DNA of 64,000 nucleotides from Bacteroides finegoldii DSM 17565. GTDB lineage: Bacteria > Bacteroidota > Bacteroidia > Bacteroidales > Bacteroidaceae. Position numbers and translations under genes: made by a program. Below the pieces are notes generated by a model that was not told the origin of the DNA, made no database searches, and saw only the letters and a program-made list of their open reading frames with translations. Below are positions 44,459 through 56,194 of this stretch, one piece after another; position 1 is the stretch's first letter; each line of letters begins with the position of its first letter. The DNA lies in the NCBI RefSeq assembly GCF_000156195.1, contig NZ_GG688322.1:100692-164691 (forward strand), read 5' to 3'.

Positions 44459-45556
44459 ATGAAAAAGACATTGACCATAAATTTAGGAGGAATTGTCTAT
44501 CATATAGATGATGATGCCTACCGATTGTTAGACAATTATCTGTCTAACCTCAAACATTACTTTCGTAAACAGGAGGGTGCGGAAGAGATCGTAAACGATA
44601 TTGAAATGCGTATTGCCGAACTGTTTGCCGAGAAAGTAACTGAAGGGAAACAGGTCATCACAGTTTCGGATGTAGAAGAAATTATCGCCCGTGTCGGCAA
44701 ACCGGAAGACTTTGGAATTGCTGATGAGGATATGGACTCACAGAAAAGAACGGAACAAACATCGTCCGCTAATCAAGGCAGTACGCAAACCGCTGCTCAA
44801 CGCCGTTGGTTTCGTGATCCGGATAATAAATTGTTGGGAGGCGTAGCGGCAGGATTGGCAGCTTACTTCGGTTGGGATATCACATTAGTGCGTATATTGA
44901 TGATTATCCTGGTATTTGTACCTTATTGCCCGATGATTATACTTTATATTATCGGATGGATCGTTATTCCGGAAGCCCGTACTGCTGCGGAAAAATTGAG
45001 TATGCGTGGAGAAGCAGTGACCATTGAGAATATTGGCAAAACAGTGACAGACGGTTTCGAACGCGTAGCGGACGGAGTCAACAACTATATGAATTCCGGC
45101 AAACCTCGTACCTTTCTTCAAAAGATAGGCGATGTATTTGTTTCCATTGCTGCTGTTCTCTTTAAAATATTTCTGGTAGCTCTTGTTATTCTTTGCTGCC
45201 CTGTCTTGTTCGTACTGGCCGTTGTACTGGTAGTATTGGTGTTTGCAGCAATTGCCGTGGTAGTTAGCGGAGGAGCACTGCTTTACGAGATGCTGCCTGC
45301 CATCGACTGGATGCCGGTTGCTTCCGTATCTCCAATGATGACACTGCTAGGTACGATTGCCGGAGTTGCTCTCATCGGTATTCCGTTAGGAGCTTTCTTG
45401 TATACTATCTTGCGGCAATTATTCCATTGGTCACCGATGGGAACAGGCTTGAAATGGTCGCTATTGATTCTATGGATATTGGGTGCAGTCATAATGATTA
45501 TTAATTTTTCAGCTCTTGGCTGGCAACTGCCTTTGTACGGCTTGCACTGCTCTTAA
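44459..45556 (+). CDS. PspC-domain membrane protein
   Basis: The 365-residue protein has a soluble N-terminal region (about 1-90), then a PspC domain (about 115-178: RWFRDPDNKLLGGVAAGLAAYFGWDITLVRILMIIL with YIIGWIVIPEA), then several hydrophobic helices (about 220-365). PspC is a partner in the phage-shock type membrane-stress response. The arrangement PadR followed by such a protein is common in Bacteroidetes to my knowledge. A terminator follows 50 bases after the stop, closing the operon. Confidence 0.9.
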   Translation: MKKTLTINLGGIVYHIDDDAYRLLDNYLSNLKHYFRKQEGAEEIVNDIEMRIAELFAEKVTEGKQVITVSDVEEIIARVGKPEDFGIADEDMDSQKRTEQTSSANQGSTQTAAQRRWFRDPDNKLLGGVAAGLAAYFGWDITLVRILMIILVFVPYCPMIILYIIGWIVIPEARTAAEKLSMRGEAVTIENIGKTVTDGFERVADGVNNYMNSGKPRTFLQKIGDVFVSIAAVLFKIFLVALVILCCPVLFVLAVVLVVLVFAAIAVVVSGGALLYEMLPAIDWMPVASVSPMMTLLGTIAGVALIGIPLGAFLYTILRQLFHWSPMGTGLKWSLLILWILGAVIMIINFSALGWQLPLYGLHCS

Positions 45557-45605
45557 CGAAGTCTCATTCTATTAAAAAAAGGATAATATTTATTCTTTTA
45601 TAAGT

Positions 45606-45642
45606 AAATGTACCCCGATAGTGTGTCCGGGGTACATTTTTT
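45606..45642 (+). terminator. Terminator after the PspC gene
   Basis: AAATGTACCCC (45606-45616) and GGGGTACATTT (45629-45639) are perfect complements, followed by T residues. Confidence 0.85.
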
Positions 45643-45679
45643 GTTTACTCTAATTCATCGTAAATCGAGAAATTTTTAG

Positions 45680-45687
45680 TAAGTTTG
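45680..45687 (+). promoter_or_regulatory. Promoter -7 box for the metallo-hydrolase gene
   Basis: TAAGTTTG matches TAnnTTTG, 24 bases before the ATG at 45712. Confidence 0.5.
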
Positions 45688-45711
45688 TAAATACGTATTC
45701 AGGAAATAAAA

Positions 45712-46710
45712 ATGGGTGAACATATATGTTTTAGGAGAAACGAACGTTTAGCGACAGTCAACCCTTATTGGAGAGGAAATCCGATGGTGCGCGGGCGTTT
45801 TTTTAATCGGCAGCATCGCTTCCGTCCGGGGATGGGGAGTGTACTGAAATGGCGTCTTTCGCCCAATCCTCAACGCAAAGAGAAGAAGACGGTGAAATGG
45901 GACCCGAAAGTTTGTTACCTCCGTTCATTGGATGCGGTGGTAGGAGATTCTCTGATATGGCTCGGACATAATTCTTTCTTTCTGCAATTAGCAGGTAAAC
46001 GAATCATGTTCGATCCTGTGTTCGGCAGTATTCCTTTTGTGAAGAGACAGAGCGAGTTTCCTGCTAATCCTGACATATTTACAGGGATTGATTATCTACT
46101 TGTCAGCCATGACCATTTCGATCATCTGGACAAGAAGAGTATAGCACGCCTATTGAAGAATAACCCGCAAATGAAACTCTTTTGTGGATTGGGAACCGGT
46201 GAACTGATTCAGGGATGGTTTCCTGAAATGAAGGTGATTGAAGCCGGATGGTATCAACAAATGGAAGATGAGGGATTGAAGATTGCTTTTCTACCGGCAC
46301 AACACTGGAGCAAACGTTCCGTACGCGATGGCGGCCAGCGATTGTGGGGAGCCTTCATGCTGCAAGGAGATGGAATCTCCCTTTATTACAGTGGTGACAC
46401 AGGTTATTCCAGCCACTTTCGTGAAATCCCCGATCTGTTCGGAGCACCTGATTACGCTTTGTTGGGTATCGGGGCATATAAACCTCGCTGGTTTATGCGT
46501 CCCAATCATATATCGCCTCACGAGTCTTTGACTGCTGCCGAAGAAATGCATGCAGGACTTACTATCCCCATGCATTATGGCACATTCGATTTGTCTGACG
46601 AGCCTTTGCATGATCCCCCGAAAGTCTTTGCAACAGAGGCAAAGAAACGGAAGATCTCTGTGGAAATTCCTTATTTGGGAGAGATCGTGAAATTGAAGAA
46701 ACAGAAATAA
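45712..46710 (+). CDS. MBL-fold metallo-hydrolase (NAPE-PLD/UlaG-like)
   Basis: The 332-residue protein has the metallo-beta-lactamase fold. The zinc motif HDHFDH appears in LLVSHDHFDHLDKKS, with further ligands in AQHWS, YYSGDTGY and HYGTF near the end. GHNSFFLQLAGKRIMFDPVFG is the typical start of the fold. The layout is closest to the NAPE-hydrolysing phospholipase D and UlaG-like group, which act on phosphodiester or lactone bonds; substrate and location are not clear, and I see no signal peptide. The next gene, a flavin-reductase-like protein, starts 24 bases later. Confidence 0.88.
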   Translation: MGEHICFRRNERLATVNPYWRGNPMVRGRFFNRQHRFRPGMGSVLKWRLSPNPQRKEKKTVKWDPKVCYLRSLDAVVGDSLIWLGHNSFFLQLAGKRIMFDPVFGSIPFVKRQSEFPANPDIFTGIDYLLVSHDHFDHLDKKSIARLLKNNPQMKLFCGLGTGELIQGWFPEMKVIEAGWYQQMEDEGLKIAFLPAQHWSKRSVRDGGQRLWGAFMLQGDGISLYYSGDTGYSSHFREIPDLFGAPDYALLGIGAYKPRWFMRPNHISPHESLTAAEEMHAGLTIPMHYGTFDLSDEPLHDPPKVFATEAKKRKISVEIPYLGEIVKLKKQK

Positions 46711-46734
46711 GAATACTTAGATACGAATAAAGAG

Positions 46735-47241
46735 ATGAAGAAATTAGAAGTAAAAGACCTGAAAGAAAACTTTTTCGAAGCAATCGGAAAAGAGTGGATG
46801 CTCGTAACGGCGGGAACAAAAGAGAAGTTTAACACCATGACAGCAAGTTGGGGTGGCATTGGCTGGTTGTGGAATAAACCGGTTGCTTTCGTCTTTATCC
46901 GTCCCGAACGGTATACATACGAGTTTTTAGAGGAGAACGATCACCTGACACTTTCTTTCTTAGGAGAAGAAAATAAGAAGATTCACGCTGTTTGTGGTTC
47001 CAAGTCGGGACGTAATATAGATAAAGTAAAAGAAACCGGATTGAAACCTGTATTTACAGAAAAAGGTAATGTCCTGTTCGAGCAGGCACGTTTGAGCCTG
47101 GAATGTAAGAAACTTTATGCTGACGCTATCAAACCGGAATGTTTTCTGGATAAGGAATCATTGGAAAAGTGGTACGGTGGTGCTCATGGCGGTTTCCATA
47201 AGATGTATATTGTAGAAATTGAAAATATTTATTCGGAGTAA
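46735..47241 (+). CDS. Flavin reductase-like FMN-binding protein
   Basis: The 168-residue protein resembles the flavin-reductase-like split-barrel family, which binds FMN. Seen features are MLVTAGTKEKFNTMTASWGGIGWLWNKPVAFVFIRPERYTYEFL, including the TxxW-containing loop, and the C-terminal HKMYIVEIENIYSE typical of the group. The family includes flavin oxidoreductases and proteins of unknown role, so the reaction cannot be fixed. It probably forms an operon with the metallo-hydrolase upstream and ends at a bidirectional terminator. Confidence 0.8.
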   Translation: MKKLEVKDLKENFFEAIGKEWMLVTAGTKEKFNTMTASWGGIGWLWNKPVAFVFIRPERYTYEFLEENDHLTLSFLGEENKKIHAVCGSKSGRNIDKVKETGLKPVFTEKGNVLFEQARLSLECKKLYADAIKPECFLDKESLEKWYGGAHGGFHKMYIVEIENIYSE

Positions 47242-47291
47242 ATTTAGCGAACTTTTTTATAATTTTAGCCGATTTTGATGAATGCAATGGA

Positions 47292-47334
47292 GAAGCCCCT
47301 GAACTCAAAAGATTGAGAACAGGGGCTTCTTTTA
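47292..47334. terminator. Bidirectional terminator between the flavin-reductase-like and peptidase genes
   Basis: GAAGCCCCTG (47292-47301) pairs with CAGGGGCTTC (47320-47329), with a second inner stem CTC/GAG, followed by T residues. Confidence 0.8.
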
Positions 47335-47374
47335 GTTTACTATGTTTATTCTACTATGTAATTAACGTAAAATT

Positions 47375-49477
47375 TTATTTGGACGGCGCTTTCTTTACCC
47401 ATTTATCCAGCCATTCAAAGAATGTGCGCTGCCATAACACTCCATTCTGTGGCTTCAATACCCAGTGGTTTTCATCCGGATAAATCAGCAACTCTGCAGG
47501 AACACCACGCATCACGGCAGCATCAAAAGCAGCCATTGCCTGATTAGCCAGAATACGGTAGTCTTTTTCTCCATGAATACAGAGAATAGGAGTATCCCAT
47601 TTCTCTACGAATAGGTGAGGAGAGTTGGCAAACGTACGCTGTGCCACCGGATTCTGTTTTTCCCAGTATGCGCCTCCCATATCCCAGTTGGCAAACCATT
47701 TTTCTTCAGTTTCCAGATACTGCATTTCCATGTTGAAGATGCCATCATGAGCAATGAACGCTTTGAACCGTTTGTCGTGATGTCCGGCCAACCAATATAC
47801 AGAGAATCCTCCGAAGCTGGCACCTACGCATCCCAGACGATCTTTGTCCACATACGGCTCTTTTGCCATTTCATCGATAGCAGTGAAGTAATCCTTCATA
47901 CACTGGCCACCGTAATCGCCACTAATCTGTTCGTTCCATTCCACACCGAATCCCGGCAAACCGCGACGGTTCGGAGCAACGATGATATAATCATTAGCTG
48001 CCATAATCTGGAAGTTCCAGCGATAAGACCAGAACTGGCTTACCGGGCTCTGCGGACCTCCTTCACAGAACAGCAAAGTCGGATATTTCTTGTTCGGATC
48101 AAACTGTGGAGGATAAATCACCCATGTCAACATCTGTTTACCATCTGTTGTTTTCATCCAGCGACCTTCCACTTTACCCATTTCCAGCTGGTCATAGATT
48201 TGTTTGTTCTCCTGTGTCAGTTGAGTGGTAGAACCATCCAGTGCCACAGTGTAAATCTCATCACCCATACTCATTGAATGACGTTTCGCAATCAGCTTAT
48301 CTCCGAAAAGAGCTACCCCTTCGTAATCATACATCCCTGAAGTAATAGCCTTTACCGAATCATTTGCCAGGTCAAGCGCATAAATTTGTGATTCTCCATG
48401 CCATACACCTGTGAAATAGATCACTTTAGCATCTGCTCCCCAGACAAAAGCATCTACATTCGATTCGAACGCTTTGCTCACAAAACGCTTCTCGCCGGTT
48501 TCCAGGTTCATGATGAACAGACGGTTCAGATCAGCTTCGTATCCGTCACGTTCCATGCTCTGCCAGGCAATATACTTCCCATCTGGTGAATATTGCGGAT
48601 TGGTGTCGTATCCTTTGTTCTCTTCCGTTATATTCTCCGTTTTCTTCGTGTTCAGGTCATAAATATAAATGTCCGAATTCGTAGAGATTGCATATTCCAG
48701 TCCGGTTTTTTTACGACAAGTATAGGCCACCTTATCCGAAGTCGTATTCCAGGCAAGTTGTTCGATACTCCCCCAAGGTCTCATCGGACTTTCATACGGT
48801 TCGCCGTCCAAAATGTCTATGACATTGGAAATACTGTTTCCATCAAAATCTGCAATGAACGGATGCGGTGCCATCGTGACCCATTCATCCCAATGCTTGT
48901 ACATCAGGTCGGTAACGATGATACCCGTAGCTTTAGGTAAATCCGGATACTTATCTACTGTGCTGTCTTTAGTCTTTACTTGTGAGATAAACAAAAGCTT
49001 TTTGCCATCCGGTGAGATGGAAAATCCCTCGATATCTCCGTCGTAGTTAGTCAGTTGTCTGCGTTCGCTACCATCCGGATTCATTTCATAAAGCTGGCTA
49101 CTACCGCTGTCATTGCTTAGGAATGCTAGTTTGCTGCCCCCTTTTATCCAAGTCACCTCATTCTCTTGATAAGGAGTGTGGGTAATTTGTAGGTTATCGC
49201 TTCCATCTGCATTCATTACAAATACTTCGCGGTTACTCTTGTTCTCCGGCACACTGTAATACGCTACCGTATACGCGATCTTCTTTCCGTCGGGCGATAC
49301 GGCGAATCCGCCGATACGTCCCATAGCCCAAAGTGCTTCGGGAGTCATGCGCTTCCCTTCGATCTTAATATCCGATTTCTCGATAAGCACCTGATCTGTC
49401 TTGCCTGCGTCTTTGGTTCCTCCGCAGGCAGCTAACAACATTGCTGCCGACATCATAAATAAATTAGCTTGTCTCAT
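47375..49477 (-). CDS. S9-family prolyl oligopeptidase, exported
   Basis: The 700-residue protein is a serine peptidase of the prolyl oligopeptidase/dipeptidyl peptidase family. MRQANLFMMSAAMLLAAC is a lipoprotein signal. Residues about 45-440 are a beta-propeller with repeated blades (MNADGSDNLQITHTPYQENEVTW, DGEPYESPMRPW), and the last 230 residues an alpha/beta hydrolase with the nucleophile in GASFGGFS, the aspartate in HGEKDYRI and the histidine in DENHWV. It would trim peptides in the periplasm, and is a single gene facing a plus-strand terminator. Confidence 0.93.
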   Translation of the reverse strand: MRQANLFMMSAAMLLAACGGTKDAGKTDQVLIEKSDIKIEGKRMTPEALWAMGRIGGFAVSPDGKKIAYTVAYYSVPENKSNREVFVMNADGSDNLQITHTPYQENEVTWIKGGSKLAFLSNDSGSSQLYEMNPDGSERRQLTNYDGDIEGFSISPDGKKLLFISQVKTKDSTVDKYPDLPKATGIIVTDLMYKHWDEWVTMAPHPFIADFDGNSISNVIDILDGEPYESPMRPWGSIEQLAWNTTSDKVAYTCRKKTGLEYAISTNSDIYIYDLNTKKTENITEENKGYDTNPQYSPDGKYIAWQSMERDGYEADLNRLFIMNLETGEKRFVSKAFESNVDAFVWGADAKVIYFTGVWHGESQIYALDLANDSVKAITSGMYDYEGVALFGDKLIAKRHSMSMGDEIYTVALDGSTTQLTQENKQIYDQLEMGKVEGRWMKTTDGKQMLTWVIYPPQFDPNKKYPTLLFCEGGPQSPVSQFWSYRWNFQIMAANDYIIVAPNRRGLPGFGVEWNEQISGDYGGQCMKDYFTAIDEMAKEPYVDKDRLGCVGASFGGFSVYWLAGHHDKRFKAFIAHDGIFNMEMQYLETEEKWFANWDMGGAYWEKQNPVAQRTFANSPHLFVEKWDTPILCIHGEKDYRILANQAMAAFDAAVMRGVPAELLIYPDENHWVLKPQNGVLWQRTFFEWLDKWVKKAPSK

Positions 49478-49525
49478 ATATTTTATAAAATGTTTATTTT
49501 CTTGCGAAGATAGTGAAAAAAGAAT

Positions 49526-50857
49526 TTAGATTTTCTTTTTCTGCCAGTTTCCTTTCTTCATGTATTGATAACAGAAGAGCAGAATGAAAGTACCATACAC
49601 GCTTTCCGTTGTCCAAGAAAAAGCGACATCCATTTTCAGATAGAGAATGAAGTACGTGGCATAGGCTACATAAATTGCCAATACGCAAAGTTCCATAGCC
49701 AATGCAGTCCGCGTATTTCCCGTACCGGATACCGATTGGAAATAGACATTGGCGGGTACTAACACCAGATAAGCGGAGCACAACACCCATAATGAAGGTA
49801 CAGAGGCAGCCCTTAGATCCGGCATATCCGTGTAAATACTCAGAATCAGGTCGGGAAACAGACAGAAGAAAATCAATATTGGCAATACGAATACGTATCC
49901 GATACGGATATGTTGTCTGACGGTCCCTCGAACACAATCTTGTTCGCCCGCCCCGATGAGGTTGCTGACCAGCGAACCGCAGGTGGCGGCAAAAGCCATT
50001 GCAATCATAAACGGTATTCCCGATACGTTGCGGATAATATTGGCGATAGCCAGTGAGCGTTCTCCCAGATGTTCTACGAACAGGAAGAACATGAACCAGG
50101 TGGACAAAGAAACAAAATTCTGAATCATCGTCCACACCGAAACATTGAGAATCCGCTTCAATGTCTTTCTCTGGAATTTGGGTAATATATTCAATGCATA
50201 TTTCTTGCAGTCAATCCGCTTCCAGGTATAAATGATAAAGAAAATCACCGATACCATTTCCGCCAATGAAGAACCGATAGCGGCACCGGCAATTCCCAGT
50301 TGCGGGAAACCGAACTTACCGAAAATCAGGATATAGTTGAATACCACATTCGAAAGCACCATAACAATGGAGTTCAGAGTCAGTGTCTTTGTTTGTGTCG
50401 TACCAACAAAGAATGCACGGAACATCACCATGACAAACGAGAAAAAGAAACCATATACACGCCAATGGATATAACTTTCGGCTGCATCATAAATATGTGG
50501 TGACGAAATGATATTCCTTAGAATATGTGGTGAAAATACGATGGACAGCGTGAATAGAATGACGGCAACAGCCAGCAGGAAATAGATTCCCTGATAGAAG
50601 ATCGGTCCTATTTCCTTGTAGTTTCCTTCTCCGTTACGGCGGGCAATTAATATTTGCGCACCGATACTGAATCCGAATGCCATCATGAAAATAGCCAGAT
50701 AATATACACCGGCAATGGCGGACGCGCCCAGTTCAATTTCCCCGACACGTCCCAGAAAAGCAGTATCCGTCATACCGATCATTTGCTCCATGATCAGACT
50801 GATGAGGATAGGGTAGGCTATTGTCCAAATTTGTTTATAAGTATATTTTGTTTTCAT
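49526..50857 (-). CDS. MATE-family efflux transporter
   Basis: This 443-residue inner-membrane protein exports drugs or metabolites using sodium or proton gradients. Twelve hydrophobic helices are visible. PILISLIMEQMIGMTDTAFLGRVGEIELGASAIAG is the characteristic first half, GFSIGAQILIARRNGEGN the second conserved block, and the C-terminal half repeats the plan (MAFAATCGSLVSNLIGAGEQD). The substrate is unknown. It lies 82 bases downstream of yidC on the same strand with a hairpin between them, so it may be only partly cotranscribed. Confidence 0.92.
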   Translation of the reverse strand: MKTKYTYKQIWTIAYPILISLIMEQMIGMTDTAFLGRVGEIELGASAIAGVYYLAIFMMAFGFSIGAQILIARRNGEGNYKEIGPIFYQGIYFLLAVAVILFTLSIVFSPHILRNIISSPHIYDAAESYIHWRVYGFFFSFVMVMFRAFFVGTTQTKTLTLNSIVMVLSNVVFNYILIFGKFGFPQLGIAGAAIGSSLAEMVSVIFFIIYTWKRIDCKKYALNILPKFQRKTLKRILNVSVWTMIQNFVSLSTWFMFFLFVEHLGERSLAIANIIRNVSGIPFMIAMAFAATCGSLVSNLIGAGEQDCVRGTVRQHIRIGYVFVLPILIFFCLFPDLILSIYTDMPDLRAASVPSLWVLCSAYLVLVPANVYFQSVSGTGNTRTALAMELCVLAIYVAYATYFILYLKMDVAFSWTTESVYGTFILLFCYQYMKKGNWQKKKI

Positions 50858-50878
50858 CTTATTTCATTTTTAGAGAAA

Positions 50879-50916
50879 GAAAGCCGGGCAACCCAAGTAG
50901 GATGTCCGGCTCTTTC
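50879..50916 (-). terminator. Hairpin between yidC and the MATE gene
   Basis: GAAAGCCGG (50879-50887) pairs with CCGGCTCTTTC (50906-50916) with a two-base bulge. Read on the minus strand it follows yidC and leads into a weak T-rich run. Confidence 0.5.
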
Positions 50917-50939
50917 AGAATATAATAGGATTTTCTTCC

Positions 50940-52793
50940 TTATTTCTTATTCTGTCTTTGCTGCTGCAATAACTCTTGTTGTTTTTGCATTGCCTCCAGG
51001 CGGGCAGCAAATCCGGTCTTTTTCATTTGTTTCGGGTCTTTCTTTTTCGCTTCTAGGATAGCCAGCAATTTTGTTTCGTCAGTCGTTTTGCGAAGCAAAA
51101 TCATGGTACCTACGCTAATCAAGGTCGACACGAAGTAGTAGTAGTTCAAACCTGACGGATAATCGTTCAAGACAAACAGGAACATAATCGGCATCAGATA
51201 CATCATCCATTTCATAGCCGCCATTTGCGGTTGCGCTCCATTATCCTGCATAGACATTGTGTACTTCGTATTCAGAATATTAGTCACCGTCATCAGCAAG
51301 CAGAACAAACTGAGGTGGTTGCCCAAGAACGGGATATGGAACGGGAATGTGATGATAGCGTCATAAGTAGAGAGGTCGTCCGCCCACAAGAAACTCTGTT
51401 GACGCAGCTCGATAGCACTCGGAACGAACATGAACAAAGCCATCAGGATAGGGAATTGCAATAACATCGGCAGACAGCCGCCCATCGGGCTTACCCCGTA
51501 CTGGCTGTAAAGGCTCATCACCTCCTGTTGCTTCTTCATCGCATCCTCCTGCTTCGGATATTTCTTGTTGATTTCGTCGATTTTCGGTTTCAGTACACGC
51601 ATCTTGGCAGATGACATATAGGTCTTCCACGTAGCCGGATAAACCACAACCTTCACCATGATGGTCAGAATCAACAACACGATACCCATGCTCAAGCCCC
51701 AGCCCGACAGCCAGTCGAATACGTTAATCGTGATAAACTGATTGATCCAGCGGATTAACGGCCACCCTAAGTATACCAGTCTGTTCAATTCCCATTTTTC
51801 GTCACGTCCCTTATCCAATGCTTTCAACGTTTTGAAGTGGTTCGGACCAAAATAGAAATACATCTCTGTCGGTTCTTTACCCGATGGATCGAAGAAAGTA
51901 TTCATTTCAGCAGAATAATCTTTGATATATCCGCTTCCCTGTTGCTCCATTCTTGATTTCACGGAAACCTTGTCGAAGTCCTGCTCGGCAATGAATACCG
52001 ATGAAAAGAACTGGTTCTTGAAAGCTACCCAGTCAATGCGGCTTTCCAGTGTCTTGCTGTCGTCTTTGGCTGCCGACAGATTATCCACATCATCTCCTTT
52101 GATCTTATAAGTAAGCTCTGCCAAGCGGTTTTCGTAAGTGAATCCTTTTTCCAGTTGGCGGGCACGCTGTGACCAATCGATATCCACATAATTGGTGTTT
52201 GCCAATTTGTCTGTCATACCTGTCGCCTTGATTTCAAAGTTCATCAGATAGCTGTCCGGTTTCAACGTATAGATAAAGTCGATATAACTTGCGCTATCTG
52301 CCGCCAGACGCATGACCACACTGCTATCCGTCTTGTTTGCCACTTCAAAGAAATAATCCTTTGTCTGGATAGCTCCTTCCTTATTATAGAAGTTGAAATT
52401 CATCGATGCATCGTCACCGTCAAACAGTACAACCGATGTCTTCTTGTCCTGTGCCATGTAATCCTTCAGCATGGCCGAATAGACACGTCCGCCTTTGGTT
52501 GTGAAAGTGATTTCCGCTACATTGTTTTGGATACTGACTTTAGAGTCTGTTCCCTGCAATGCATTGAAAAACAGGGAGGATGAATCGGCAGCAGATGCCG
52601 CCTCTTTCTTGCTGTTAGCCAGTGCTGCCTCCGTTTTTGCTTTCAGCGCCTCTTCCTGCTGTTGTACAAGAGCGATAGAATCGTAGTATCTTTTTTGCGC
52701 AGCTATCTGCTCCTCACTGGGACGGCTCAGAAAGCTGAATCCTACTAACAATATACCTATTAAAACGAGACCTGTGATGGTATTTTTATCCAT
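50940..52793 (-). CDS. yidC: Membrane protein insertase YidC
   Basis: YidC inserts and folds inner-membrane proteins with or without the Sec translocon. The 617-residue protein has the N-terminal anchor [22 protein letters not shown], a large periplasmic domain (about 60-360), and the conserved five-helix core at about 370-560, with [76 protein letters not shown] as the cytoplasmic loop and second helix. A basic, glutamine-rich tail ([17 protein letters not shown]) ends it. It lies 25 bases after pyrG on the same strand and is probably cotranscribed with it. Confidence 0.96.
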   Translation of the reverse strand: MDKNTITGLVLIGILLVGFSFLSRPSEEQIAAQKRYYDSIALVQQQEEALKAKTEAALANSKKEAASAADSSSLFFNALQGTDSKVSIQNNVAEITFTTKGGRVYSAMLKDYMAQDKKTSVVLFDGDDASMNFNFYNKEGAIQTKDYFFEVANKTDSSVVMRLAADSASYIDFIYTLKPDSYLMNFEIKATGMTDKLANTNYVDIDWSQRARQLEKGFTYENRLAELTYKIKGDDVDNLSAAKDDSKTLESRIDWVAFKNQFFSSVFIAEQDFDKVSVKSRMEQQGSGYIKDYSAEMNTFFDPSGKEPTEMYFYFGPNHFKTLKALDKGRDEKWELNRLVYLGWPLIRWINQFITINVFDWLSGWGLSMGIVLLILTIMVKVVVYPATWKTYMSSAKMRVLKPKIDEINKKYPKQEDAMKKQQEVMSLYSQYGVSPMGGCLPMLLQFPILMALFMFVPSAIELRQQSFLWADDLSTYDAIITFPFHIPFLGNHLSLFCLLMTVTNILNTKYTMSMQDNGAQPQMAAMKWMMYLMPIMFLFVLNDYPSGLNYYYFVSTLISVGTMILLRKTTDETKLLAILEAKKKDPKQMKKTGFAARLEAMQKQQELLQQQRQNKK

Positions 52794-52818
52794 TCTTATT
52801 TTAATTACAAATTACTAA

Positions 52819-54454
<1,636 letters not shown>

Positions 54455-54488
54455 TTACTTAGTAGTATTCTTATGAACTTAAAAAGCG

Positions 54489-54496
54489 CAAAATTA
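54489..54496 (-). promoter_or_regulatory. Promoter -7 box for pyrG-yidC
   Basis: The minus-strand sequence TAATTTTG matches TAnnTTTG, 58 bases upstream of the pyrG start. Confidence 0.5.
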
Positions 54497-54589
54497 TAAA
54501 AAAAGAGGAAGAATGCAGACTTTCGTCTCTACAATTTTATTAAAAAATGCAATTTTGAAAGAATCCTATGATTTCTGAACAAAATAATG

Positions 54590-54597
54590 TAGCTTTG
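54590..54597 (+). promoter_or_regulatory. Promoter -7 box for the DUF3078 gene
   Basis: TAGCTTTG matches TAnnTTTG, 21 bases upstream of the ATG at 54619. Confidence 0.55.
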
Positions 54598-54618
54598 CAG
54601 CCTAAACCATAAACAAAT

Positions 54619-56076
54619 ATGATGAGAGTTACTACTTTATATTCAGTTTTTATCCTGTTGTTATTTTCGTTATCGCTTTCTGCACAGGAAAATGCCGGCA
54701 ATTCTTCACTTCCCAAATCTTCAACGGTAGTGGCTAAGGCCAAAGTCATAAAAGCAGATACACTTTCGGCAGAACTCCAGAAATATTTAATGTTAAAACT
54801 CAACATGTCCGGTCCGACACCCAAATTGGATACCGTTTCTTATTTATATAATAAGTATATAGCCCAATTGGATTATCTGAATGATCCGTCTGTACCGCCA
54901 CGCTATATTCCGTCGGATCCCGACTATTTTCGTCTGTTTACTCCTTTGGCATATTACTATGCCCCGATGGAACAGTATTCAAGACTGGAATGGAAACCTG
55001 TGCAGCCGGACACTACCCCCAAACTGACATCGGAACTTTTACCATACGACACATTGGTGTTTACCAAAACCCGACGTGCCAATACATTAGTCAATAACGC
55101 TTTGATGGATCTTTATCTGCAACATCCGAATTTGGTTGTTACTACGGAAGACCGTATCATGAGCCGGGATGTTTTTCGGCATGATGTGAAACCGAAGATC
55201 TCCCCCAAAGCGAATGTGATTCATCTGTTTCAACGTGAAGATATGAATGATAATGTAGGAAAGGCCGATATCAAGATCAGCCGCCCCAACTGGTGGGTTG
55301 TAGGAGGTAACGGTTCATTACAGATCAGCCAGAACCATCTTTCGGACAACTGGTATAAGGGAGGGGAGAGCAACTTCTCCGGATTAGCTACTTTTCTGAT
55401 CTTCGCAAACTATAATGACAATGAGAAAGTGCTGTTTGAAAACCAGCTTGAAGCGAAAGTGGGTATGACTTCCACTCCATCGGACGAATACCATAAATAT
55501 CTTTTCACAACCGACCAACTTCGCATCTATAACAAGCTGGGATTGAAAGCTTTTAAGAATTGGTATTATACGATCTCCTCTGAGTTCAAGACCCAGTTTT
55601 TCAATGGATACAAGGCCAACAGCGAAGATCTGGTTTCAGCTTTCATGTCTCCGGCCGATTTGGCGGTCAGTATTGGTATGGACTATAAGCTGAACAAAAA
55701 GAAATTCAATCTTTCTGTCTTCATGGCGCCATTGACTTATAACCTACGTTATATTGACAACTCGGAAGTGGATGAAACGAAATTTGGTCTGGATAAAGGC
55801 AAATGCTCCAAGAATGACTTCGGTTCACAGTTGCAGTCTACGTTTAACTGGAATATCATCTCTGCCGTATCATTGGAATCCCGTCTCAACTATCTGACCA
55901 ACTATCATTGGGCACGTGTGGAATGGGAAAACACGTTCAACTTCGTTCTTAACCGTTATCTCTCTACCAAACTTTATATTCACACCCGTTTTGACGATAG
56001 CTCCAAACCCACTGAAGGTGACAGCTATTTCCAGTTAAAGGAACTGCTCAGCTTCGGTATTAACTACAAGTGGTAG
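54619..56076 (+). CDS. DUF3078 outer membrane protein
   Basis: The 485-residue protein starts with a signal peptide ([23 protein letters not shown]) and in its C-terminal 250 residues shows alternating hydrophobic strands typical of an outer-membrane beta-barrel: [49 protein letters not shown] and repeated tyrosine-rich turns, ending [15 protein letters not shown] with a final aromatic residue. That matches the DUF3078 family. No function is known to me. It is a single gene just upstream of the capsule locus. Confidence 0.88.
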   Translation: MMRVTTLYSVFILLLFSLSLSAQENAGNSSLPKSSTVVAKAKVIKADTLSAELQKYLMLKLNMSGPTPKLDTVSYLYNKYIAQLDYLNDPSVPPRYIPSDPDYFRLFTPLAYYYAPMEQYSRLEWKPVQPDTTPKLTSELLPYDTLVFTKTRRANTLVNNALMDLYLQHPNLVVTTEDRIMSRDVFRHDVKPKISPKANVIHLFQREDMNDNVGKADIKISRPNWWVVGGNGSLQISQNHLSDNWYKGGESNFSGLATFLIFANYNDNEKVLFENQLEAKVGMTSTPSDEYHKYLFTTDQLRIYNKLGLKAFKNWYYTISSEFKTQFFNGYKANSEDLVSAFMSPADLAVSIGMDYKLNKKKFNLSVFMAPLTYNLRYIDNSEVDETKFGLDKGKCSKNDFGSQLQSTFNWNIISAVSLESRLNYLTNYHWARVEWENTFNFVLNRYLSTKLYIHTRFDDSSKPTEGDSYFQLKELLSFGINYKW

Positions 56077-56131
56077 CCTTCATTTGTGAAAAAAAAACAT
56101 TCTTTTGTTATATTGTTTGATATATAATATT

Positions 56132-56139
56132 TATATTTG
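56132..56139 (+). promoter_or_regulatory. Promoter -7 box for the capsule locus
   Basis: TATATTTG matches TAnnTTTG, 55 bases upstream of the upxY ATG. No inverted repeats of the kind that flank invertible capsule promoters were found around it, so it looks fixed in one direction. Confidence 0.55.
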
Positions 56140-56194
56140 CACGAAATTTCGTTGCTTCATTTAAGAAGTAGCAAGAAATATGGGGTAAATATAC

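Noticed and set aside
47615..48277. A 220-codon open frame on the plus strand inside the S9 peptidase gene
   Set aside because: It is the antisense shadow of the conserved catalytic domain.
49494..50135. A 213-codon frame on the same strand as the MATE gene
   Set aside because: It is an alternative frame of the MATE gene, which has the family motifs throughout.
56077..56194. An invertible capsule promoter
   Set aside because: I looked for a pair of inverted repeats around the TATATTTG box and found only short local palindromes such as CGAAATTTCG.
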